Below are positions 33,680 to 45,360 of a stretch of DNA of 64,000 nucleotides, one piece after another (positions within the stretch are counted from its first letter, which is position 1; every line of letters starts with the position of its first letter). A program made the translations under genes and the position numbers. The DNA is from Pilatotrama ljubarskyi (taxonomy: Eukaryota > Basidiomycota > Agaricomycetes > Polyporales > Polyporaceae): positions 1-64,000 of the forward strand of contig MU277769.1 in assembly GCA_022385805.1 (NCBI GenBank), read 5' to 3'. Below the pieces are notes generated by a model. That model was not told where the DNA came from. It was given only the letters and a program-made list of their open reading frames with translations, and did no database searches.

Positions 33680-35093
33680 ATGTCGAGGTGAGAGTGCATT
33701 CCTCTCCTCGCCTGCCCGATCTAACTCGGACTGCAGCTGGTTCAGAGCGGTCCTGCAGCGTGTGTCTGGTCGGTTGTTCCCTGGCTTTTCCCCCACCAAG
33801 CCTCGAGCGAGCGAATTGCGACTCCGCCACGGTTCCAAGACGCCATCGACCGCTACAGAACCGCACGGTCGCCCATCCGCACGCTCTCACAGCTTGCCGG
33901 TCTTCACTCTAGGGACACTGCGTGCAGCCAAACTCACTTCGGACGATCTCATCTCGCTCTCCGAGGAGCACAACGCTATCCTAGTCCGCTTCGCAAATCG
34001 ACGGCCAAATGCACCCGAGGAAACGACGCCTGCGGCTCGGATCCTCATGCATCCTACCGCTAAGCGGGCACTTCGGCCGCAACACCTTCAGGGTTTCCTG
34101 TATTACTGGCGGCCTCCTCGCGGCGTCACGCCGCTCGCGGGTGAATTCAGGTTTCGTGTGACTTCGGACGATGATCCCTCATCCTGGAGGCTCGGGAAGC
34201 CCTATTTCGTGCGCCACGGTTTGCCTTGGCGCCTCTCTCTTCTGAAGATCGCATGGCGTCCTTCGTACGAGCCCTTACGCAGAAAGCTCCTTGAGGAGGG
34301 CCTCGTAGATGAAGGTACAATGAACCTTGCTCAGGAGCTAGGGCAGAAATACAACTTGTGGCGAGAGAGCAAGCTCATCGTGCATTCCTTTTTTCAACCG
34401 TTCCTCATCGACCTCAGCCAGCCCATCTTCACGTTCTACCTCCTCGGTCGCGATACAATCCGCCGGTGTCTGGTCCCCAACATGATGTCGATTAGGCAAG
34501 GTGGCGTCGATCACCCCGTTCGACCATTCGCAGGTTTGTACCACCCCATGGGGCAGCTCTGATCTTGCAAGCCTCGACTCTTCCTTTCACGGGCGCTGAC
34601 CCGGTTGCGTTCTGCAGGGAAGCTTCTCTGCTCCTTCGAGCCGCTCTGGGAGTACGACGCCGCATCCGACCGGTACCCGCGGAGAGTCGTCATGCGCGTC
34701 CGACAAGTCATCGGATCCTTGACGTTTGCGGACGGCTACCAGGGCACTCGGGGTCTCCTTCCGCCGTCCGCGGGCGCCCTCGTGCCCACCTATCGCAGCT
34801 CTCCCGGCGACGGTCACGTGATCTCAAAGCCGTGGTCCGTCGATATCGACGTCGACCTCGGTTACAAGGAGATGGAGCTGCTCTTCGCGCAGAGTCCAGG
34901 AGAACGACACCTGTTGCGCATACTAAGCACGTTACAGATCAATCGCGTCCGGCGCGGGGAGAAACTATGGGCATTTCGGGAGGCGCCTCACGACTTTCTC
35001 GAAATCAAGGGTCCCACCAAAAGCAGTACAAGCAGCTCGCATCCCCCAGGGCCCGAGGGTGCTCTCGATCGGACACCCGGCTCCCTGATGTAG
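33680..35093 (+). CDS. agaricomycete-specific protein of unknown function, paralogue 1
   Basis: Three exons (33680-33687, 33737-34533, 34618-35093) give 426 residues. The first exon is only 8 nt (ATG TCG AG) and is chosen because the main frame has no usable ATG and the join is in phase. Diagnostic stretches shared with paralogue 2 are LQGFLYYWRPP, PLAGEFRFRVT, HGLPWRLSLLKIAW, YEPLRRKLLEE, VHSFFQPF and KLLCSFEPLWE. No enzyme motif, signal peptide or membrane segment is visible. Ser/Pro-rich ends flank a compact centre. The family seems confined to mushrooms and is of unknown role. The 8-nt first exon is the weakest part of the model. Confidence 0.7.
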
Positions 35094-35470
35094 TCGTTCC
35101 GAGGCTCGTGATGTGTCGACGTCTGCAGGACGGCTGAAATTCATGTGTATCGACAGAGCTGTGTGAGATATTGCCAACATACGTGGTTCAGGCTTAAGCT
35201 GTCCCTTCCGACACGCTATATGCTAGTGGATATACCACACGGATTCACGGTATGGAGTCGGCTCGTGCCCCGTCCGCGATAGTATCTACTGCGGAGGTGG
35301 GGCTGTGCGATACTTGGCGACCGCATAAACCGGTACGGGCATCGTATTCGGCGCTTCTACCTCTCGTTCTACTCGCTCTGCTATTCCCCAAGCCCCCACC
35401 GAACAGACAAAACAGGGACAACAGCATACTAACATAGTCTTCGCAATCAATCACTCTTGTCGACAGCGAA
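35094..35470. other. short intergenic spacer before the DUF6535 gene
   Basis: No feature recognised; presumed promoter of the DUF6535 gene. Confidence 0.3.
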
Positions 35471-38011
35471 ATGATTGGTCTGAATTCACAGAATCCCGCC
35501 TTTCCGGAAGAGGTTCCCCTTCCAAAGCTCCGCACGCCCAGCACAGCGACGGGACACAAAGCGTCCCCCTCAGACAATCCTCCCGCGCTCGTTGAGGTAC
35601 GCTATACCGTGATGATGCCTTCGAAGCCGAAATGAAACCGGCTTTCAATGAAGGGCACTCCTGAAGCGCCGATCCCTAGTCCTTCTCTCCCGTGGCCGAT
35701 TGAACAGTATCCGTGGTACTCGGATGTCCCAACACCTTTCGAGGTAACTTTTCACCCGCTTTACGTTGCACTCCCACTGTGTTCTCGCTGCTACTCGCAG
35801 ATGAGGAGCCCTGATGATGAAACGCCCTCTGAACGCTTCACCGCCCAGGAACGCGCGCAGGCATGGTCAACCGCATCGGAGATTGTGAAGATCTACAGCG
35901 ACGACATGGTCAAGCGCATGAACGCCGAGATCGACACGCTCCTCGTTTACGTGCGTCGCTTTCGTGCTCTGCTCAGATGATCCCACTTCACACGCGAGCG
36001 TTGGCTAGGCGGGGCTGTTCTCCGCGATCCTCACAGCTTTCAACGTCGAGTCCTACACTCTACTTCAGCCCGCGCAGCCTGATCCCACTCTCCTTGCCCT
36101 AGAGCGTATCTCTGCTCAGCTGGGAAGCTTTCTCGTGCAGCCCCCCCTCGTCAACTCAACCCAGCCACCATTTCGACAGTCCGACGCCGCATCGGGATCC
36201 ACAGCGCCTCCACTTTGGGCTGTCTGGCTTAACGTCTTCTGGTTCTCGAGCCTGATCTGCAGCCTCGCGGCAGCTTCGATCGGCATAACCATCAAACAGT
36301 GGCTCCACGAATACACGAGCGGACTATCTGGTACTTCTCGTCGTACCGCCCGCTTGAGACAGCATCGACTCAACTGCTTCGCGAGGTGGCACGTTGCCGA
36401 GATAACAGCGGCGCTGCCCGTAGTCCTGCAGCTGGCACTTCTTCTGTATTCGCTTGGACTGCTCCTGCTCCTGTGGAACCTCCACCGAGCCGTCGCCATC
36501 GTCGCAACAGCGCTTTTCGGCGTCCTCTTCTCGTTTATCTTTCTCAGCTCCGTCCTGCCCGTGTTCCGCAGCGACTGCCCCTACCTCTCTCCCCAATCTC
36601 TCGCGCTGTACGCATTCTGGACGAGGAGCGTCGCTTGGTTCCACCAGGCCGCTTATGCGGGCACCCGCAGGGTCGTGCTCGCTCTGCTGCAAGCCACGAA
36701 TGCGTTACCGGTTCCTCTGCGCATCCCGCTTCGTCTGCGGCAGACCAGATGGAGCCTCTTCTTGGAACGTTGGATCGTTCGCTTCAAACGGGTCCGTAGG
36801 CTCGCCCCGAGGGTCGTCCTGTCATGGCGGGGCCAAGAGCGATTGACGGTGTCGAAGGAACGCGATCGCCTCGATGCCGACCTGCTAGCGCAATCGTTTG
36901 ACGTCGCTCTTGACGAGCAGCACCTCGATCGAGCGGTCGCGGTCGGGATCGCGGAGCTCTCGCCGCCGGCGGTCTTGCACTGTTGTGACAAGCTCTCGAA
37001 GTCGCTGTCCAGGCACGGGAACGCACGCGCAAGTGCTGGGACGAGCGTCAACGCTCTCGTGATGCGGGAACGGTTCTGGACGAGCCTAGTGCAGTCGCTT
37101 CTGATGGGTAGCGGCAGCTTGAGCGCATCGAAATGTCGGGACGCGAAGGGCGACTGGCGGGCACCCAACGGAGAAGTCGTCTTTCGCCGCACAGACATTG
37201 ACCACGGGTTCTACAACTCTATCTCCGTGCGGGTGATGTACCGCGGTTATCCCTGGCCTAGGGACATCAGCTGGCTCGTCAAAGCGTACGCCGTCTTGGT
37301 GGTTCATGGCTGCTCCAAGGAACCTGAGGCGGTCCGCTGGGCAGCCCAAGCACTTTGCACCCTCTACCGTGACACGGAGCGAGCTGCAGGTCACGACTTG
37401 CTCGGGCGTTCCGCCAGCGAAATGCGTGCGTGCGATTTCGCACTTTGTCGTCCGTAGCTAGACCCTGGCTAACGACCTTCGTCCGTCTGCCAGTGGCGGC
37501 AGCGGCAGCCGTTGTGGTTTCTAGGATGAACGTCGGGCCCGGAGGTCCCGCACGCGACGACTGCTACGTCTTGGGCACGGACATCGGGGCAATGAACCTC
37601 GTCTGGGATGCAGCGCTCCGCTCTCGCGCATCGGGCGATTCTGTCCATGCTACGGCCCTCTCCACCTTCGCCCAGCATGCACTGAGGGCGCTCATCGAAC
37701 GCCTCAGATACACAAAGCGGTCTCGGCCGAGGACCATCCTCATGCTTGACCGGGACACGCGTGCCGTGCAGCACCTGCTGTATGAGCTAGGACAGCCCGA
37801 GTCGTATCCTCTTTTGTCCGCGAACATTTTGGATGCCCTCGCATCCCTGGACTATATTCGCCGGAGCGGATGGTTATCCCGGAAAATGGGAGACGTGCGG
37901 CGGAACTTCGACGCAGCTCGGGCGCAGCGTCCCCCGGATTGTGAGAGCGCGGAGGGAGAGCAGGTCTCGGTGAGTTTTTTTTGGCCTCTTAACGACATGA
38001 TGTGCCGCTAA
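35471..38011 (+). CDS. DUF6535-domain membrane protein
   Basis: Exons 35471-35596, 35654-35743, 35801-35950 and 36009-37457 join in phase to at least 604 residues. The DUF6535 domain is unmistakable: WSTASEIVKIYSDDMVKRMN, DTLLVYAGLFSAILTAFNVE, then three hydrophobic helices around FWFSSLICSLAAASIGI, VLQLALLLYSLGLLLLLW and ALFGVLFSFIFLSSVLP. The long C-terminal part continues in another frame (about 37458-38011, ARPWLTTFVRLP onward, to DVRRNFDAARAQR). The join needs either a 32-nt intron (37425-37456), very short for this genome, or an indel in the (TGCG)3 repeat near 37422-37433. The 3' end is partly repeated at 41.2 kb. DUF6535 proteins are widespread in agaricomycetes, with unknown function. 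Confidence 0.75.
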
Positions 38012-38480
38012 GAGCATGTTTAGACCGAAATCATCTAGTAGCGGTAAAGCAGGCGTCCATCATTCAGCTGGATTGGCGGGCGGTGGATATTCAGTGAAGC
38101 CTCCCGTCGACACATGAAGAGGCTGGGGTATGTTCATCGTCGATCCAAGGGGACTTCCTCGTCTATGTCCTGCGTGTATCACCTAAGGTTGCTTCCGGCC
38201 TACCTAGAACCCGTGAGTGTTAATGAATCGAAACTACCACCAAGCTGGCTTCCCAGAACAATCGCATTTCGCACATACACTGAGGGGGCCGATCACCGTC
38301 TCGGGGCGTGATATACAACCCCAGCTATGTGTCGACGTGACTGGGGAGCTTCGTTCAGCAAGTAAAGTCGCTGCAAAGTCGAGCCAAAGTCTACACGTCC
38401 GAGGCACGGAGGATGGGTGATTTACGATGTCATAAGAGGCTGCGGAGATCTCAAAGGCGCGGATACTCATAGCAAGGAGT
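37895..38480 (+). repeat. segment repeated at 41.2-41.5 kb, copy 1
   Basis: It covers the last coding part of the DUF6535 gene and its downstream DNA. Exact matches to copy 2 include 19 bp at 37895-37913, 20 bp at 38269-38288 and 18 bp at 38325-38342, in the same order and orientation. Confidence 0.8.
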
Positions 38481-39566
38481 GGACCGATTGCATATCCTTG
38501 CGGGGTGGTTGCCGGTGCACACCGACTGGACCCAGGGCGCCACTTGAAGTACCGGTGGGCGTTTTGCCCTGGGCGTGCGCAGTCGACGTGCGTGAATGGG
38601 TTGCGTCTCATTTGTGCGCAACCCTCGAATCTCGCAGCGTACCAATCGTACACTGGAGCCATTATTACAGAAGGCCGAGCTACTAGTGAGGGTCGGTCCA
38701 CCATTCGTAGGTGGTTGACAGTACAGTATGACGGGCGACGAGAGAGGTCTACGGGCACCAGACAGCCTTCGCCGACGGGCTCGAAAGCTCTAATCCAGGC
38801 GATAGGTAGAGATTTACGCTTCGCAGGAGAAAGGCAGACGGGGGATCCGGACGGGCACTTGCATGAGACGGGTTGCACTGACTGCCGTGCTATAGAGGCT
38901 GTTCAATTGGTCAGCGAGTCGCAGGACGTCAGAGAAAGTGAGAGCGAGGCCCGGAGTGCTGTAGTAGGTACTTTAGGCATAGCTACAGACATAGACCAGA
39001 TCAAACGAGCGAAGCAGCGAGTCAGCGCCGCGAGAGCGGAGCAAGCAAGTAATACTGTATGTAATAAAGCTTCGGTCGGAGCTCCTATCAGGATATTGCC
39101 CGAGTAAGCTGACTTTCATTGTGCAGCCTCCGTCTCACGGGCGCCTAAACACATGTCCCTCTCCCCCTCTTCTGTCTCTTCCCACCACTCTCCGCCGCAA
39201 ATTGATGACCATCGCACCGAGGTTACCCTGACTCTTCAAAGGCTTCTGCTTAGATTCCAGAGAGTTGTATGACTCGCCATTAATAGTACACCGTGTCGAA
39301 ACTCCTCTTACTCTTCCGTTGACTCTCGACCGCCACCGTTGCCTCGAAACATTCCGCCATGCCTCGTTGGCGCCACATCTGCCCTGGCTTTCCATCGCCA
39401 CACGGTGCCCATCTTTTTGGTATAAAAGGGCCTTGCTGATCCAGCGTTCCGCTGATCTCAACCTCCCAGCCTCTCTCCGCAATACCTCCACCCCCGCTTC
39501 CGCTCATACTGTACATACCAAACTAAACGCACCTCCCTGACCAACCTCACCATTACCAGCCTTAGA
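38012..39566. other. intergenic downstream of the DUF6535 gene and upstream of the WD40 gene
   Basis: The first 470 bp belong to the repeated segment. A plus-strand open frame (38505-39107, 200 codons) has no recognised motif. The TATA box of the WD40 gene lies at 39421. Confidence 0.35.
39421..39428 (+). promoter_or_regulatory. TATA box of the WD40 gene
   Basis: tataaaag lies about 146 bp before the ATG at 39567 and is followed by a pyrimidine-rich stretch, as in many basidiomycete promoters. It suggests that the gene was once normally expressed. Confidence 0.5.
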
Positions 39567-41094
39567 ATGTCCCACTTGTTCTCCACGTCCTCGCCCTCCT
39601 CCCTTGCTGAATCTTCGGACGTACCCACAAGCCCGCCACCGGTCCCTTCTGCCGGCGATCGGGAGGCTGAACGTAAGCTGACATTACCTACTTGCTCGCG
39701 ATTGACTGAAGTATATTAACAGACATGATGTGCACTCCGTATCCGGTGCTCTCGACCTCGGCCGTTGAAGTCGCTCTCGACGACTCGAACATTCAACGCC
39801 CAGTGGAAACTGAAGGGGCGAACACTCTTCATGGCGACATAAGTGATCTGCACGAGCATAAACAGGTACTAGAAGTGGTCCAAGGTCATCAATCGGATGA
39901 AGATGCAGAGCCAGACGATATTCCGGACGCGGTGCCACAACCACCCCCCACTACTCCAGCTGCGTCCGGCAGTGATCGGCCATATCGGTGCGGTCACAGC
40001 GCTTGCATACGCTCACGACAGCAAACTCGTCGCGAGTGGTGCCGAAGACTCGACAATCGTCCTCTGGGACGCGACAAGCCAGACGATCGTCCGGCGATTG
40101 GAGGCCCACACCGACACCATCTGGGCACTCGCATTCTCCCCCGACGACAAGCGTCTTGCTTCCGCCAGTGCGGACGGTAACGTCATCGTGGAACATTGAG
40201 ACTAGCGAGCAGCTGGCGACGCTGTCTGGCCACAAGGAGACCATCCACCCCATGGCATGGTCCTCCGACGGCAAGCACATCGCGACAGGTTCAGATGATA
40301 CGACAGTGCGCCTCTGGGACGCCGAAACGTACGAGCAGCTCTTCGTGCTCGAGGGCCACAACACGATGGTCACTGTCGTGAAGTTCTCGCACGACAATTG
40401 CTTGCTCGCGTCCGGCGGCGCAGACTGCTGCTGCCACATTTGGGACGTCAAGACGGGCGCTGTGCACGCAGTGCTGCGGGGCCACGAAGGCATGATCTGG
40501 GACGTCGACTTCGACGCGGAGAATCAGCGCATCGTCTCCAGCTCCGACGATGGGACCGCGCGCATCTGGAACGTCGCCACTGGCGAGTTGCTCGTTTGCA
40601 TCCATGAGCACTGTGGGCCGACATGGAATGTCTCATTCTCCAACGACGGCATGCGCGTCCTCACAGCATCCGCCGACTCAACCATGAAGATATGCGATGC
40701 TTTCACTGGCGAGCGCCAGCTCACGCTGATGGACCATGAAAGCGCGGTCCACACGGCGTGCTTTTCGCCCAACGGGAGATATGTCTCGTCCGCATCATGC
40801 GACAACACCGTTCGCTTCTGGCGGACGGCCGACGGCTCGTCCGTTTAGACGTTCAACGAGCACCACGACGGGGTCACTTTGGTGGTGTTCAGCCCTGACG
40901 GCAATACTCTGGCGTCTGGCGCAGATGACGGGACGGTTCGCATCCGGGCAGTGAACGAGTGGGATCCTGATCGCGCAGAGCAAGAGGACGATGATAATCC
41001 CGCAGTTGAAGAGGACCCGCGTCCCGAGATCGACCAAAACGCTTCCGTTCTTGATGAAGGGGATCATGGCAATTCAACCGCCCGTGCAGACTAA
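39567..41094 (+). pseudogene. WD40 repeat protein, disabled
   Basis: Exons 39567-39672 and 39723-39865, and a third from 39960, give a Ser/Pro-rich N-terminus and then seven or eight WD40 blades: GHIGAVTALAYAHDSKLVA, HTDTIWALAFSPDDKRLASA, GHKETIHPMAWSSDGKHI, GHNTMVTVVKFSHD, GHEGMIWDVDFD, HCGPTWNVSFSNDG, HESAVHTACFSPNG and HHDGVTLVVFSPDG. Two bases are missing near 40188-40191, so NVIVW becomes NVIVEH and a stop. TAG at 40846-40848 interrupts the last blade where a sense codon such as CAG is expected. WD40 propellers are scaffolds for protein contacts; this copy should be truncated after about two blades. Confidence 0.8.
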
Positions 41095-41194
41095 TCATTT
41101 GGCCCATATCTTTCTCTGCTCCGCCGTAGCAAGCGAGTGTATCCTCCTCTCTTTGTATCACGATGTACTACAATTTGGACGAATGAATCTATAT

Positions 41195-41530
41195 GTGCGG
41201 CGGAACTTCGACGGAGCTCGGGCGCAGCGTGCTCCCCATTGTGAGAGCATGGCAGAGGGATGGGTTTTGCGACCTCGTGAAGACACAATGTGTCGCTCAA
41301 AGCATGCTGCTACCGAAGTCATCTCGCACATACACTGAGGGGGACGAATCGTGTCGTGGTCTCGGAGAGATCTCAAGTTGATAACATCCCATTGCTACTA
41401 TGTGTCGACGTGACTTGGGGGCTTCGTGGAGTCAAGTAGACGCAATGCTCAGTCCAATCGAAGTCAATTGACGTCTCCGAGGGACGGATGACTGGTTTAC
41501 TCGCGATGTCATAGCAGGTGGTCGAGTCCC
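41195..41530 (+). repeat. segment repeated from the DUF6535 gene end, copy 2
   Basis: It begins VRRNFDGARAQR, matching VRRNFDAARAQR of the DUF6535 C-terminus, and runs into matching downstream DNA. Exact blocks lie at 41195-41213, 41324-41343 and 41398-41415. The remnant lacks the rest of the DUF6535 gene. Confidence 0.8.
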
Positions 41531-41985
41531 ATAGAGGGGCGAATGGCGCGCCAGTGCAATGTACGGCAGGGTTCTTGGGGCTGCACGTGCCTACCCGTTT
41601 GCAACGTTGAATGCGGAGGGCCCTGGGAATGAGAAGAAACGTTCCTCGGCGGCTGCAGAAGCAGTTGGCTTTTGCCATCGTACGCAGCGTTTCCCGCTGC
41701 TGTCGTCGTCTTACACTACAACCTGAAGTCTCCGAGTACTTTTGTGTTCAACGATTCGCCTCAGAGAGTACGTTCGTGCCCCGCCAGGGCCCCAGCCTAT
41801 CGCATCTGACCTCGAGCATAACTTCCAGCCTGAGAGCGCGGTCAGCTGTCCCACCGCTGCTTGCCTCGTCACACCTCATGTTGATTTGTGCGCCACTTTC
41901 GAGATCTCTCCGCGTCGTTGGACGTGCCAAACATACCCCGCGCGAGATTGTGCAGACTGGCATGCGCCAAAGCGGTCAAATCGCC

Positions 41986-43425
41986 ATGGACTCGGACCAG
42001 CCGTCCGTGGCACCTCTCGCGCTCGGCAATCCGCCTCCTTCAACAACCTCTCCCACACCCGCCGATGGCCTAACGTTCACGCTGAACACCTTGCGCCGAG
42101 AGGATCTCACTCCCGAGGACCATATTGCACTTCGCGAAGCGCGTCTCAGTTTCAACATTCGATTTAGTGGATCGCAGCGACGAGCCTGGGAAAACGATTC
42201 TACGCTCTCGGACGCCGTGGTCGGTTTCTCCGAGCCCTCAATATCCTCAGCGGAGAGACTGAACAGCAAGGAGTCTAAGGTTACATTGATCCCCGGGTTC
42301 AAGTCAGGCGAGGAGAAATTTCCCAGGTGGCTGCAAGGGTTTTTATACTATTGGTCGCCCCCTCCGCCCATTTCGCCTCTCGCAGGGCAGATCAACTTCC
42401 GCCTCACACGCAGTAACGATCCCACGTCCTTCGAGCACGGACGGGATTACTATCTCCGTCGTCATGGTCTGCGCTGGCGCCTCCCACTTCTCACGATTGC
42501 CTGGGCGGAGGGCTACGAGCCGCTGCGCGAGCAGCTCTTACAGGAGCGTCTCGTCGACGTGGAGACTATGGATTTTGCGCAGGCCCTCGGGAAGGAGTAC
42601 AAGCTCAAACGGAACCACAGCCGTGTCGTGCACTCGTTCTACCAGCCATTCACGATGGACCTCGGAACGCACAATTATACGTTATATTTCTTGGGTCGAG
42701 CGAATCTTCACCGTTCATTGCTCCATAACTTCTACGCCTTCAAAGGCACCAAAGTCACACACCAGACCCTGCCCTTCGTAGGTTCGTCTCCACACATTTT
42801 TTTTGTTTTCCGCACGTCTGCTGCGGGGTGCTGGGCATTTTCTGACACGATGCGTTCAGGTAAACTGCTCTGCTGCTTCGAGCCATACAGCGATAATGCT
42901 CTCCGCCACCTTCCTTGGTCGAGCCGCTCACGTAAGATCGCGATGCGCGTCCTCCGCGTCCTTGAGCCCGTCGCGTTTGCGGAGAATTACAAGGGGCCCC
43001 GAAACATACCTCCGCCAGCCGCCGGAGAACTGGTGCGTACCTACACCCGCAAGAGCAAGCCCGGGACAGTTCAAGCTGGTCACACCATCCCGGGCCGTAT
43101 CTCCGCTGCGTGGACGGTGTGGAGCGTCGACGCGGATAGGCAGCGAGAGATGCAAGTGCTATTCGAACATCAGAATCTGCAACGTGGACAGGTACATGGG
43201 CGTGAGGGATATAAAGCGCGGCTGAAACCCACGCCGCTGAGCTGCAGTAGCATCTTTCATCCTCGCGAATATGACGGACAGTATTTGGCTACTACTTGCT
43301 TCAGAGTGCTATACATGTGTATATCGGCTGTCGCGGACACGTCAATGAGTATCTTGTGCACGGTCTGCGTCGTCATGAATCGTTGCCGATGCAGCCTGAA
43401 CGGCGTGAACGAGTTGGAAGTATGA
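41986..43425 (+). CDS. agaricomycete-specific protein of unknown function, paralogue 2
   Basis: Two exons (41986-42781, 42860-43425) join in phase to 453 residues. The start MDSDQPSVAPLALGN is chosen although the frame is open further upstream, because upstream residues are Arg/Ser-rich and unlike the family. Shared stretches with paralogue 1 are LQGFLYYWSPP, PLAGQINFRLT, HGLRWRLPLLTIAW, YEPLREQLLQE, VHSFYQPF and KLLCCFEPYS. The splice site before KLLC is at the same place in both. The last about 70 residues after RGQ have no counterpart and may be read through an unspliced 3' intron. Function unknown; the pair flanks the DUF6535 and WD40 loci. Confidence 0.75.
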   Translation: MDSDQPSVAPLALGNPPPSTTSPTPADGLTFTLNTLRREDLTPEDHIALREARLSFNIRFSGSQRRAWENDSTLSDAVVGFSEPSISSAERLNSKESKVTLIPGFKSGEEKFPRWLQGFLYYWSPPPPISPLAGQINFRLTRSNDPTSFEHGRDYYLRRHGLRWRLPLLTIAWAEGYEPLREQLLQERLVDVETMDFAQALGKEYKLKRNHSRVVHSFYQPFTMDLGTHNYTLYFLGRANLHRSLLHNFYAFKGTKVTHQTLPFVGSSPHIFFVFRTSAAGCWAFSDTMRSGKLLCCFEPYSDNALRHLPWSSRSRKIAMRVLRVLEPVAFAENYKGPRNIPPPAAGELVRTYTRKSKPGTVQAGHTIPGRISAAWTVWSVDADRQREMQVLFEHQNLQRGQVHGREGYKARLKPTPLSCSSIFHPREYDGQYLATTCFRVLYMCISAVADTSMSILCTVCVVMNRCRCSLNGVNELEV

Positions 43426-45360
43426 CGGTTCGCTATGAGGCTATGTAGTACCCTCACATATCTATGACTCATTCCCAGTGCATGATAACTCATCGCAGCC
43501 ATCCATGAAGGGATCCAATCAAGGAACCCAACCTCGCTGCGAGGTGGACACTGTTTAACAAAGCGGCGTTAGTGGCATTGCTATTGCAAGATAGTATAGC
43601 GCGAAGCTGCAAGACCAGTGGCGTCTGTTCTCCTCCTGCGAGATCTGCGCATGCCCGGCAACGTGTCCCCATAGACGTGATCGCCTCCAAGTCCTTCTTA
43701 GTCTGTTCTTCGTCTCCGAATAGCCTCGACGCGTCTCGCGGCCACGATCGCATCCGAATGAGCTACCAGTTAATCAGCGACGCTCCAGCATCTACATCCG
43801 AAGTCTGCAGGCTGCCACTGGTGGCAGACTGCAGCTGGACGAGGGGTAAACACAGCACGGATCTGTGGCGAAAAGCGAGACGACGGTCATCACTGCAGCT
43901 GGTGCTCAGGGTGGATCAAGCTTTGTTCACCGAGGGGGGATCCAGAACATACTGAGGCGTCTGAAGTCTGGAATTGGTTGGTAAGGGGGAAGAGAGCGAT
44001 ACAGGAAGTCGAGATCAAGTGAGAGGGCCCTTCCGGGTTGTTATCCGGTGGATGGGACACATAACCACGTGCCACGAGTGGTGGTATACGGTAAAGAGAA
44101 ACGGAAACAGCTGGCGGGACGCGGAGACTAGTACTGTCGATCAGTATGCAAGCGAGATGAGCGCGAGGCGAGCTGGAGGTTTTGTGGCGTGGGAATGGTA
44201 CCATCGAGCGTCCGTACGGCCTTTCTACAATCCGTGTGCTGAGAGCCAGTGAGAGCCGTTCGCTCGGGGGATTGCTCGAGACCCTACGCCTGCGCATCAT
44301 GCATACCCTGGAGGAAGGGTCACAATGTCAATGAACACGCGCAGGAGATCAGACATAGAGCATGACGCGAAGGACATGGCCAACGCTGCATCGACCTCCA
44401 AGTCCACAGCTCCCTCCAGCTCTTTCCAGCGTCCTCTCTCTCGCATGGCAATACCTTGTTGAGCCAGAGACCTGTCTTATTGAGCGTCATAGAAAATACT
44501 GGTGAGCGACCCATTCATCTGATCATCCGGTCCCGCTAAAGCTGAAGCCGAGCGGCAGTGCGCATCGTTCACGCTCTCCCGCTGCAACGCGTGCTACAAA
44601 GTCGCAATGGCCCCTCTCGTTAGATTGGGCTCGTGGAATGTCAATCCCTCCTGGCCCCCCCGGACGGCCCTCGCCTGGCCTCCGCTCTTCTCCCACTCCA
44701 CAGACGCCGGGCCTCAGGCAGAACGACATCTTGAACGATTGGCACTGCAGATCAGGCTCATGTACTGACTACAACCCGCAGATATCGACGGATCCAGCCG
44801 ATCGCGGCACGTAGTATGCCTCGCCGCAGGCCCGCGCAGGAGTCCCTGAGCCTGAGCTTCATCGTAGCCGAACGTAGTATCCTCAGGCTGACACGTCGTC
44901 TCGCGTCCGCATCCTCTTCGTTGCATGCGAAGGCCGAGAATGCGATGTGCTCGCCCGTCCGGAGTCCAATCGCACACAATCTGACCAATCGAACTCCATG
45001 GCCATACACCCTCAGGTAGTCCGGATCAGCAAACTTCAGCGCGACGCACATATGGCTACAATGTATGCATCACGAGCTTTCGTGCTCCAAGTTCGATGCG
45101 GTGTACATTTGGGTAGGTACCAAGAAATGCCTGCAGGGATATGTGCGATGCGTGGTGGATATGGACATGTGGTTGCGACGATTCCTAGTATGCGTAGTCT
45201 CCTCCTGGGTATGTGCTCCAACGTCCGGAAGCGCGCGCGGCCGTACCACAGCCGCGCCGCAGGTATAGTATGCGCACAACAGAGACGACATGCGACAAAG
45301 CGACCGAGAAACGAGACGCACGAGACGATGTGGACGCTTATAGTGTCGAAGAGAGCAGCC
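43426..45360. other. unassigned intergenic region
   Basis: Open frames up to about 140 codons occur on both strands, with no domain recognised. The last part should contain the 3' end of the kinase transcript. Confidence 0.35.
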
